Shown: positions 36,661 to 43,588 of the stretch, in pieces
Layout of the letters: the number at the start of each line of letters is the position of its first letter
How positions within the stretch are numbered: position 1 is the first letter of the stretch
Source of the DNA: Streptomyces sp. SA15
GTDB taxonomy: Bacteria > Actinomycetota > Actinomycetes > Streptomycetales > Streptomycetaceae
Assembly (NCBI RefSeq): GCF_002291145.1
Contig: NZ_NTGE01000110.1
Coordinates: 1 to 64,000 of the forward strand
Reading direction: 5' to 3'
DNA: 64,000 nucleotides
Translations under genes and position numbers: made by a program
The notes under the pieces: model-generated
What the model saw: the letters and a program-made list of their open reading frames with translations, nothing else
Database searches by the model: none
What the model was told of the DNA's origin: nothing

Positions 36661-37824
36661 ATGGCATACCTCGACCACGCCGCGACCACCCCGATGCTCC
36701 CCGAGGCAGTCGAGGCACTCACCGCGCACCTGAGCGTCACCGGAAACGCCTCCTCCCTCCACGCATCCGGCCGCCGGGCACGCCGCACGGTGGAGGAAGC
36801 CCGCGAAACCCTCGCCGAAGCTCTCGGCGCTCGCCCCAGCGAGATCGTCCTCACCTCCGGCGGCACCGAGGCCGACAACCTCGCCGTCAAGGGCCTGTAC
36901 TGGTCCCGCCGCGACGGCGACCCGGCCCGCACCCGGGTCCTCGCCAGCCCCGTCGAACACCACGCCGTCCTCGACGCCGTCCACTGGCTCGGCGAACACG
37001 AGGGCGCCACGGTCGAGTACCTCCCCGTCGACCGGTACGGCCGCGTCCACCCCGAGGCGCTCCGCGAAGCCATCGCCCGCAACCCCGACGACGTCGCCCT
37101 CGCCACGATCATGTGGGCGAACAACGAGATCGGCACGATCCTGCCGGTCCGCGAACTCGCCGACGTCGCCGCCGAGTTCGGCATCCCCCTGCACGCCGAC
37201 GCCGTCCAGGCCTTCGGCCAGGTCCCCGTCGACTTCGCCGCCTCCGGGCTCGCCGCGATGACGGTGTCGGGTCACAAGATCGGCGGCCCGTACGGCATCG
37301 GCGCCCTGGTTCTGGGCCGCGAGTACACCCCCGTCCCCGTCCTGCACGGCGGCGGCCAGGAGCGCCACGTCCGCTCCGGCACCCTCGACGTCCCCGCGGT
37401 CGCGTCCTTCGCGGTGGCCGGCCGCCTGGCCGCCGAGCAGCGCGAGTGGTTCGCCCGGGAGATCGGCGCCCTGCGCGACGCCCTGGTCGAGGCGGTCCGT
37501 ACGGCCGTCCCGGACGCGATCCTCGGCGGCGACCCCGTGGACCGCCTTCCGGCCAACGCCCACTTCACCTTCCCGGGCTGCGAGGGCGACTCCCTGCTCC
37601 TCCTCCTGGACGCCCAGGGCATCGAGTGCTCCACCGGCTCCGCCTGCACCGCCGGAGTCGCCCAGCCCAGTCACGTCCTGCTCGCCACCGGCATCGACCC
37701 GGACCTGGCCCGCGGCACCCTCCGCTTCTCCCTCGGTCACACCTCCACGGAGGCGGACGTCGAGGCGGTCGCGAAGGCGATCGGCCCGGCGGTGGAACGG
37801 GCGCGCGCGGCGGGACTGACGTAA
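36661..37824 (+). CDS. Cysteine desulfurase (NifS/IscS family)
   Basis: A 387-residue PLP enzyme converting cysteine to alanine and protein-bound persulfide. The PLP Lys206 lies in TVSGHKIGGPYGIGAL, and the persulfide Cys329 in STGSACTAGV, the short active loop of group II-like or NifS-type enzymes. It is near mnmA, so delivering sulfur for tRNA 2-thiouridine is a likely job, with Fe-S assembly as an alternative. The start ATG 36661 has no ribosome site; TAGAAT at 36645-36650 is a good -10 box, so the mRNA is probably leaderless. Confidence 0.93.
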   Translation: MAYLDHAATTPMLPEAVEALTAHLSVTGNASSLHASGRRARRTVEEARETLAEALGARPSEIVLTSGGTEADNLAVKGLYWSRRDGDPARTRVLASPVEHHAVLDAVHWLGEHEGATVEYLPVDRYGRVHPEALREAIARNPDDVALATIMWANNEIGTILPVRELADVAAEFGIPLHADAVQAFGQVPVDFAASGLAAMTVSGHKIGGPYGIGALVLGREYTPVPVLHGGGQERHVRSGTLDVPAVASFAVAGRLAAEQREWFAREIGALRDALVEAVRTAVPDAILGGDPVDRLPANAHFTFPGCEGDSLLLLLDAQGIECSTGSACTAGVAQPSHVLLATGIDPDLARGTLRFSLGHTSTEADVEAVAKAIGPAVERARAAGLT

Positions 37825-37829
37825 GGGCG

Positions 37830-37883
37830 CTTACGCGTGAACGCGTAACGGCCGCTCTTACGCGTAAACGCGTGTCGGCCGCT
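37830..37883. repeat. Two tandem 27-bp palindromic repeats between convergent genes
   Basis: Copies at 37830-37856 and 37857-37883, each beginning CTTACGCGT and ending CGGCCGCT. Copy 1 contains the perfect palindrome TTACGCGT-GA-ACGCGTAA (37831-37848). The array fills almost the whole gap between the desulfurase stop and the amidase stop, and may act as a bidirectional terminator. Confidence 0.9.
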
Positions 37884-38578
37884 CAGGCCACCGCCGTACG
37901 GGCCTTCCGTACGAGCTCCATGTACCGGTCCCAGTCCCAGTGCGGCCCAGGGTCGGTGTGGTCCGTCCCCGGCACCTCCACGTGCCCGATGATGTGCTCG
38001 CGGTCGACGGGTATGGCGTAGCGCGCGCAGACCCGGGCCGTGAGCCGCGCCGAGGCCTCGTACATCTCGTCCGTGAAGTCCTGCGGACGGTCCACGAAGC
38101 CTTCGTGCTCGATGCCGACACTGCGTTCGTTGTAGTCGCGGTTGCCCGCGTGGTACGCCACGTCCAGCTCGCGGATCATCTGTGTGACGTGCCCGTCCTT
38201 GCGGACGATGTAGTGCGAGGCCGCCCCGTGCCCCGGGTCCTGGAACACCTTCACCGCGCTGGCGAAGCTGCCCTGCGTGACATGGATGATCACCATCTCT
38301 ATGGCGTAGTCGTCGGGGCGGTCGGCGCGCCGCCAGTTCGCCTCCGACGCCGACACCCATCGCGCGCCCGCGTAGTCGACCTCGCCCTCCTTGCGCGGCT
38401 TCTCCACACCGGGCGCGCGCCACCACAGGCGTGCCAGCTGGTCACGGGCCAGCACGGCCGTGCCCGCCGCGGCCGCCGTCCCGCCGATCAGCAGGGCACG
38501 GCGGCCGATGCGCCGGTCCGCGTCCGCGCCCGTGCGCTTGGCCTTGTCCGTGTCCTTGGATGCTCGTCTCGCCCCCAT
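37883..38578 (-). CDS. N-acetylmuramoyl-L-alanine amidase (Amidase_2), Tat-like signal
   Basis: A 231-residue exported zinc amidase. The N-terminus has a twin-arginine-like leader (RRIGRRALLIGGTAAAAGTA, residues 23-42). The Amidase_2 domain (about 85-225) has the Zn ligands in MVIIHVTQGS and HTDPGPHWDW and the GIEHEGFV strand. It cleaves the amide between MurNAc and the stem peptide. Start ATG 38578; longer open reading upstream runs through mnmA in antisense and is not used. It is divergent from mnmA. No wall-binding domain is present. Confidence 0.9.
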   Translation of the reverse strand: MGARRASKDTDKAKRTGADADRRIGRRALLIGGTAAAAGTAVLARDQLARLWWRAPGVEKPRKEGEVDYAGARWVSASEANWRRADRPDDYAIEMVIIHVTQGSFASAVKVFQDPGHGAASHYIVRKDGHVTQMIRELDVAYHAGNRDYNERSVGIEHEGFVDRPQDFTDEMYEASARLTARVCARYAIPVDREHIIGHVEVPGTDHTDPGPHWDWDRYMELVRKARTAVA

Positions 38579-38638
38579 GTGATCGTGAACGGATATGCGT
38601 GGGCTCCGGTTCCCGCGCACCCGTACCCTTGAAGGGTT

Positions 38639-39769
38639 ATGACTGACACCACGCAGCGCTCCCGTCCTCTTCGCGTCCTCGCCGCCATGTCGGGCGGAGT
38701 CGACTCCGCCGTCGCCGCCGCCCGCGCGGCCGAGGCGGGCCACGACGTGACCGGCGTCCACCTCGCCCTCTCGGCGAACCCTCAATCGTTCCGCACGGGC
38801 GCGCGTGGCTGTTGCACCATCGAGGACTCGCGCGACGCCCGTCGCGCCGCGGACGTCATCGGCATCCCGTTCTACGTGTGGGACCTCGCCGACCGCTTCC
38901 GCGAGGACGTGGTCGAGGACTTCGTCGCCGAGTACGAGGCCGGCCGCACACCGAACCCCTGCCTGCGCTGCAACGAGAAGATCAAGTTCGCCGCCCTGCT
39001 CGACAAGGCGCTCGCCCTCGGCTTCGACGCGGTCTGCACCGGCCACTACGCCAAGGTGATCTTGCGCGGTGACGGCACTCGCGAGCTGCACCGCGCCTCC
39101 GACATGGCCAAGGACCAGTCGTACGTCCTCGGTGTCCTGGACGACCGCCAGCTCGCCCACGCGATGTTCCCGCTCGGCGACACGGTCACCACCAAGGACG
39201 AGATCCGCGCGGAGGCCGAGCACCGCGGCCTGGCGGTGGCCAAGAAGCCCGACTCGCACGACATCTGCTTCATCGCCGACGGCGACACCCAGGGCTTCCT
39301 AGCCGACCGCCTCGGCAAGGCGGAGGGCGACATCGTCGACGAGTCCGGCGCCAAGCTGGGCACGCACGAGGGCGCGTACGGCTTCACCATCGGCCAGCGC
39401 AAGGGCCTCAGGATCGGCACCCCGGCGCCCGACGGCAAGCCGCGCTACGTCCTCGACATCTCCCCGGTGGACAACACGGTGACGGTCGGCCCGGCCGCCG
39501 CCCTGGACGTCAGCGCGCTCACCGCCGTCAAGCCCCGCTGGTGCGGCGCCGCCCCGACCGGCCCCGGCACCTACACGGCCCAGCTCCGCGCCCACGGCGG
39601 CGAGACGGAGGTCACCGCCGAACTGGTCGACGGCGACCTCCAGGTGCGCTTCACCGAGCCGGTCCGCGGCGTGGCCCCCGGCCAGGCGATCGTGCTGTAC
39701 GACGGCACGCGCGTGGTCGGCTCGGCGACGATCGCGTCGACGCGGCGGGCGACGGCCGGGGTGGCCTGA
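38639..39769 (+). CDS. mnmA: tRNA-specific 2-thiouridylase
   Basis: A 376-residue enzyme that thiolates U34 of Lys, Glu and Gln tRNAs. Visible are the PP-loop AAMSGGVDSAVAAARA (residues 16-31), the catalytic Cys in TPNPCLRCNEKIKF (about 105-118), and the second Cys in HDICFIADGD (about 206). An OB-like C-terminal domain follows. ATG 38639 has no ribosome site but TACCCT lies just upstream, so a leaderless message is plausible. The nearby cysteine desulfurase may be its sulfur donor. Confidence 0.96.
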   Translation: MTDTTQRSRPLRVLAAMSGGVDSAVAAARAAEAGHDVTGVHLALSANPQSFRTGARGCCTIEDSRDARRAADVIGIPFYVWDLADRFREDVVEDFVAEYEAGRTPNPCLRCNEKIKFAALLDKALALGFDAVCTGHYAKVILRGDGTRELHRASDMAKDQSYVLGVLDDRQLAHAMFPLGDTVTTKDEIRAEAEHRGLAVAKKPDSHDICFIADGDTQGFLADRLGKAEGDIVDESGAKLGTHEGAYGFTIGQRKGLRIGTPAPDGKPRYVLDISPVDNTVTVGPAAALDVSALTAVKPRWCGAAPTGPGTYTAQLRAHGGETEVTAELVDGDLQVRFTEPVRGVAPGQAIVLYDGTRVVGSATIASTRRATAGVA

Positions 39770-39789
39770 CCCCCGCCAACGGGTCGCTG

Positions 39790-39815
39790 TCGGGTGTCGC
39801 TATCGGGTGTCGCTA
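39790..39815. repeat. 13-bp tandem repeat at the hydrolase gene end
   Basis: TCGGGTGTCGCTA occurs twice in tandem (39790-39802, 39803-39815). The second copy contains the stop codon of the minus-strand hydrolase (39813-39815). Confidence 0.85.
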
Positions 39816-40592
39816 CTGGGTGAAGAACTCTGCCAGCACCGGCGCCAGGACGTTCGGATCCACCATGTGGGTCTGACCCTCCAGCGTCCGGTACGAGCCC
39901 TCCGGTGCCGCCTGAGCGACCGCCTGCGCGGCCTCGCGCATCCATGCGGGGCTCGCGTCGCCCGCCATGGCCAGCACGGGGACGGTGATCGAGGCCAGCC
40001 GCTCCCGGGGCACCCGGCCGTCGCCCATCACGGCGTCGTCGTAGGCGAGGCTCGGCGCGATGGCCTCCATGCCGGCCCACATGGGGGAGTGGCGGGCACC
40101 CTGGATCATCTCCTCGGCCAGCCCGGTCAGCCTCAGGAACAGCTCGACCGCGTCGCCGCGCCGCCCCTGTGCGAGCGCCTCGGTCAGGTGCTCGGTGTAC
40201 TCGGCGCGCTCTTTCAGACCGCCCTCGTACACCGCGAACGGCACCTCGTACACGGCGACCCGGCTCACCGGCAGCCCGCTCGCCGCCGCGTGCAGTGCCA
40301 GCGCACCGCCCGAGGAGACGCCGTACAACGCCGCCTCGCCGCCCACCGCGTCGATCAGCGCCGCGAGGTCCTCTACCTCACGGGCGACCGCGTAGGGGGC
40401 CGTGTCGCCGCTCTCGCCCCGGCCCCGGCGGTCGTACGAGACCACGCTGAAGCGGTCGGACAGGGGCCCGGCCAGCGGCGCCACGGTGGCCCCTGTGGAC
40501 ATGGCCCCGCTGATGAGGATGACCGCCGGACCCTGACCGGTGCGCTGGTACGCGAGGGAAGTGCCGTCGCGTGAAGTCGTCTTCTTGTCCAT
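39813..40592 (-). CDS. Alpha/beta-hydrolase
   Basis: A 259-residue alpha/beta-hydrolase, normal length. The oxyanion region is VILISGAMSTGA (about residue 28), the nucleophile Ser is in YGVSSGGALAL (about 92), Asp is near VLAMAGDASPAW and His near LEGQTHMVDP. The family covers esterases, lactonases and haloperoxidase-like enzymes, and the substrate cannot be told. ATG 40592. It converges with mnmA, and the gap between them contains the 13-bp tandem repeat. Confidence 0.88.
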   Translation of the reverse strand: MDKKTTSRDGTSLAYQRTGQGPAVILISGAMSTGATVAPLAGPLSDRFSVVSYDRRGRGESGDTAPYAVAREVEDLAALIDAVGGEAALYGVSSGGALALHAAASGLPVSRVAVYEVPFAVYEGGLKERAEYTEHLTEALAQGRRGDAVELFLRLTGLAEEMIQGARHSPMWAGMEAIAPSLAYDDAVMGDGRVPRERLASITVPVLAMAGDASPAWMREAAQAVAQAAPEGSYRTLEGQTHMVDPNVLAPVLAEFFTQ

Positions 40593-40663
40593 GTCTGTGA
40601 AGACTGCCCCACGACGGCGTATTAATCGGTCACAACACTTCTATTGGGACCCCTATGGGACCT

Positions 40664-40990
40664 CTATGAGGACACTTCCACTTCGTAGAAGCAAAGGTGG
40701 TCCTTGATCTCGGCGACGTCGGGCTTGGGCTCGGGATACGCCCACACCAGGTCCGCCGCGTCCGGCAGGGACCAGTAGGACGCGGTGCCCTTGAACGGGC
40801 AGTACGTGTGCGTGTCGGAGGGGGTCAGCAGGTCCAGTCGTACGTCGTCGGCGGGGATGTAGTACCGCACCGGACAGCCCGTCTCCCGCAGGAGGAGGGG
40901 GCGGTCGCTCTCCGCCAGCACCTGGTCGCCATGGACGACCCGTACGCGCTGGGTGCCCTGCTCGATCGTGATCGTGTGTCCTTCGGCCAT
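40664..40990 (-). CDS. DUF427-domain protein
   Basis: A 108-residue protein matching the DUF427 family: RVRVVHGDQVLAESDRPLLL, then YYIPADDVRLDLLTPSDTHT and TYCPFKGTASYWSL. The fold is a small beta-barrel; function is unknown although one Cys and several acidic residues are conserved. ATG 40990. It is divergent from the LOG-family gene with a 50-bp gap. Confidence 0.9.
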   Translation of the reverse strand: MAEGHTITIEQGTQRVRVVHGDQVLAESDRPLLLRETGCPVRYYIPADDVRLDLLTPSDTHTYCPFKGTASYWSLPDAADLVWAYPEPKPDVAEIKDHLCFYEVEVSS

Positions 40991-41040
40991 ACCCGGACAG
41001 CACTCGCGGGCCGCCGGTTCTTCCCGCGTACGGTGACTCC

Positions 41041-41580
41041 ATGCGAATCTGCGTCTTCCTCTCCGCCGCCGACCTGGACGACCGATACACCCGCCCCGCG
41101 CGGGAGTTCGCGAAACTGATCGGCAAGGGCGGGCACACCCTGGTCTGGGGCGGTTCGGACGTCGGGCTGATGAAGGTGGTCGCCGATGGGGTGCAGGAGG
41201 CGGGTGGGCGGCTCTGCGGAGTCTCTGTGGACTTCCTGGCGGCCAAGGCGCGGCAGGGTGCCGACGAGATGGTCGTCGCGCGGGATCTGGCCGAGCGGAA
41301 GAAGCTCCTCCTGGAGAACGCCGACGCCGTGGTGATCATGGTGGGCGGCACCGGCACGCTCGACGAGGCCACCGAGATCCTGGAACTGAAGAAACACGGG
41401 CACACCGACAAGCCGGTGGTGCTGCTCAACACCGCGGGTTTCTACGACGGCCTCAAGGAGCAGTTCCGCCGCATGGAGGACGAGGGCTTCCTGCCCCGGC
41501 CGCTGACCGACCTGGTGTTCTTCGCGGAGGAGCCGGTGGGGGCGCTGGCGTATCTGGAGGAGAGCCGGGGCGTCGAATGA
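41041..41580 (+). CDS. LOG-family protein (TIGR00730, Rossmann-like nucleoside phosphoribohydrolase)
   Basis: A 179-residue protein of the LOG family, which in characterised members releases free cytokinin or other bases from nucleoside monophosphates. The motif normally written PGGxGTxxE appears here as VGGTGTLDEATEIL with Pro replaced by Val, and the N-terminal ICVFLSAADLDD stretch lacks the usual GSS. These differences suggest a variant or a non-cytokinin substrate. ATG 41041. It is followed by the SDR gene after 33 bp. Confidence 0.85.
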   Translation: MRICVFLSAADLDDRYTRPAREFAKLIGKGGHTLVWGGSDVGLMKVVADGVQEAGGRLCGVSVDFLAAKARQGADEMVVARDLAERKKLLLENADAVVIMVGGTGTLDEATEILELKKHGHTDKPVVLLNTAGFYDGLKEQFRRMEDEGFLPRPLTDLVFFAEEPVGALAYLEESRGVE

Positions 41581-41613
41581 CGCGTCTGCGATGCGGCCGC
41601 GTGTGATGCGAGC

Positions 41614-42312
41614 ATGGCGGACATGGCTACTCATGTGATCACCGGGGCGGGTTCCGGCATCGGCGCGGCCGTGGCCCGCCGGCTGCACGCGCGCGGGGAC
41701 GACCTCGTGCTGCACGCGCGCGACGCGGGCCGTGCGAAGGAGCTCGCGGCGGCGTTCCCCGGCGCGAAGACGCTGGTCGGCGATCTGGCGGACCCCGACA
41801 GGCTCTCCTGGGCGTTCTCGCACCAGACGCTTCCCGACCGGGTGGACTCCCTGCTGCACATCGCCGGCGTGGTCGACCTCGGCCCGGTCGGTGAACTGAC
41901 CCCGAAGTCCTGGCGCCACCAGCTCAACGTCAACCTGATCGCCCCCGCCGAACTGACCCGCCACTTCCTGCCCCAACTCCGCGCCGCCCGCGGCCACGTG
42001 GTGTTCGTGAACTCGGGCGCGGGCCTGAACGCCCACGCCGACTGGTCGGCGTACGCCGCGTCGAAACACGGCCTGAAGGCCCTGGCGGATTCCCTGCGGC
42101 ACGAGGAGCACGGCAACGGCGTCCGCGTCACCTCGGTCTACCCCGGCCGCACCGCGAGCCCCATGCAGGCGAAGGTCCACCAGCAGGAGGGCAAGCAGTA
42201 CGACCCGTCGAAGTGGATCGACCCGGAGTCGGTGGCGACGACGATCCTGATGGCCCTGGACCTGCCGAGGGACGCGGAAATCAACGACGTGACGGTACGC
42301 CCGGGCCGCTGA
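41614..42312 (+). CDS. Short-chain dehydrogenase/reductase
   Basis: A 232-residue SDR enzyme. NAD(P) motif ITGAGSGIGAAVARRL (residues 9-24) and active-site WSAYAASKHGLKAL (Tyr and Lys, about 148-161) with upstream Ser in VFVNSGAGL are all present. ATG 41614 or 41623 are both possible starts. Length is at the short end of the family. Substrate unknown. It follows the LOG-family gene in the same direction and may share its transcript. Confidence 0.92.
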   Translation: MADMATHVITGAGSGIGAAVARRLHARGDDLVLHARDAGRAKELAAAFPGAKTLVGDLADPDRLSWAFSHQTLPDRVDSLLHIAGVVDLGPVGELTPKSWRHQLNVNLIAPAELTRHFLPQLRAARGHVVFVNSGAGLNAHADWSAYAASKHGLKALADSLRHEEHGNGVRVTSVYPGRTASPMQAKVHQQEGKQYDPSKWIDPESVATTILMALDLPRDAEINDVTVRPGR

Positions 42313-42500
42313 CTGAGGGCTCCGCCCCCAGACCCCAGGCCTATGCCCACCCACCACCCGTCTCGCTTGGATGAATGGTCAGCCACATCCAGCCTGTCCG
42401 GCGTTTGAGGACGAGGCCGTTCAGGCCGACGGGGGTCCAGGGGGCGGAGCCCCCTGGCGGGGTCGAAGGGGCGGAGCCCCTGGGATGGGACGGGTAGGGG
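42313..42500. repeat. Abundant Streptomyces intergenic repeat with GC palindromes
   Basis: The stretch contains GTCCGGCGTTTGAGGACGAG, GCCGTTCAGGCCGA and the palindromes CCAGGGGGCGGAGCCCCCTGG and GGGGCGGAGCCCC. From memory this composite sequence occurs in many copies between Streptomyces genes. It has no coding role here and may terminate the SDR transcript. An open reading frame passing through it is not a gene. Confidence 0.75.
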
Positions 42501-42571
42501 AGGCGGGGGCGAGAAACCGAGGGCCCGCACCAGAGCACACCGCACCCGACAACCTACGTAGGCTTCCAAAC

Positions 42572-43573
42572 GTGAACGAAACCTTCAGCTTCGGCCCCGC
42601 CACCGGCATCGGCTCCCTCCCCGGAGCCGACGCCCGCGAGGCCGCCAAGACCGCGACCGGCACCTTCGAGGACTTCCCCTTCCTCCCCGAGCTCCCCGCC
42701 CGCGGCCCTGGCGCGGACATGATCGGCCGGACCGCGGGGATGCTCGTCGAGCTGTACGCGCGCGTGGAGCCCAGCGGCTGGCGAATCGGCGACCGCCCGG
42801 GCCGGGACACCAAGCGAGCCCGCTCCTGGCTCGGCGAGGACCTCGACGCGCTGGAGGAGTTCACCCAGGGCTACGAGGGCCCGTTGAAGGTACAGGCCGT
42901 GGGCCCCTGGACGCTGGCCGCCAACCTGGAGCTGAAGAACGGCGAGGCCGCGCTCTGCGACCCCGGCGCCTGCCGTGACCTCGCCGCCTCCCTCACCGAG
43001 GGCCTGCGGCTCCACCTCGCCGAGACACAGCGCCGCGTCCCCGGCGCGAAGCTGGTGCTCCAGCTCGACGAGCCGTCCCTCACCCCCGTACTGCGCGGCC
43101 AGGTGAGGACCGCCAGCGGCTACCGCACCCACCGCGCCGTCGACCGGCAGATCATCGAGGCCACGCTCCGCGACGTCATCGGCGTGCACGAGGGCGGACC
43201 GGCGGTCGTCCACTCGTGCGCCCCGGACGTCCCGTTCGCCCTGCTGCGTCGGGCCGGCGCGGCGGCCATCTCCTTCGACTTCGCGCTCCTCACCGAGCGT
43301 GACGACGACGTGATCGGCGAGGCGGTGGAAGGGGGGACCCGGCTCTTCACCGGCGTTGTGCCGACCACGGACGGCCGATTGTCAGACCCTGCCGGTAGCG
43401 TCATGGGTGTCAGAACGCTGTGGCGCAGGCTGGGGCTGCATCCGGGGCTTCTCGCGGACGCGGTCACGGTCACTCCGTCGTGCGGACTCGCGGGGGCTTC
43501 CCCCGGGTACGCACGCGAGGCCCTCGCCCATTGCGTCCGGGCGGCGAGATCCCTCGCGGACAACCCTGAGTAA
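42572..43573 (+). CDS. Cobalamin-independent methionine-synthase-like protein (MetE C-terminal type)
   Basis: A 333-residue protein similar to the catalytic C-terminal half of MetE: ATGIGSLPGADAREAAK at the N-terminus, VLQLDEPSLTPVL in the middle, and zinc-site residues in VVHSCAPD and VTPSCGLAG. It is far shorter than MetE (about 750 residues) and resembles the stand-alone archaeal/actinobacterial forms, whose methyl donor is not folate in all cases. GTG 42572 is the start; the palindrome CCTACGTAGG just upstream covers a possible -10 box, and no ribosome site is seen. ligA follows after 15 bp. Confidence 0.85.
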   Translation: MNETFSFGPATGIGSLPGADAREAAKTATGTFEDFPFLPELPARGPGADMIGRTAGMLVELYARVEPSGWRIGDRPGRDTKRARSWLGEDLDALEEFTQGYEGPLKVQAVGPWTLAANLELKNGEAALCDPGACRDLAASLTEGLRLHLAETQRRVPGAKLVLQLDEPSLTPVLRGQVRTASGYRTHRAVDRQIIEATLRDVIGVHEGGPAVVHSCAPDVPFALLRRAGAAAISFDFALLTERDDDVIGEAVEGGTRLFTGVVPTTDGRLSDPAGSVMGVRTLWRRLGLHPGLLADAVTVTPSCGLAGASPGYAREALAHCVRAARSLADNPE

Positions 43574-43588
43574 CGGGAGGACAATACG

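Noticed and set aside
37830..37883. Phage or plasmid attachment site
   Set aside because: The repeat is palindromic and tandem, there is no tRNA gene and no integrase in the window.
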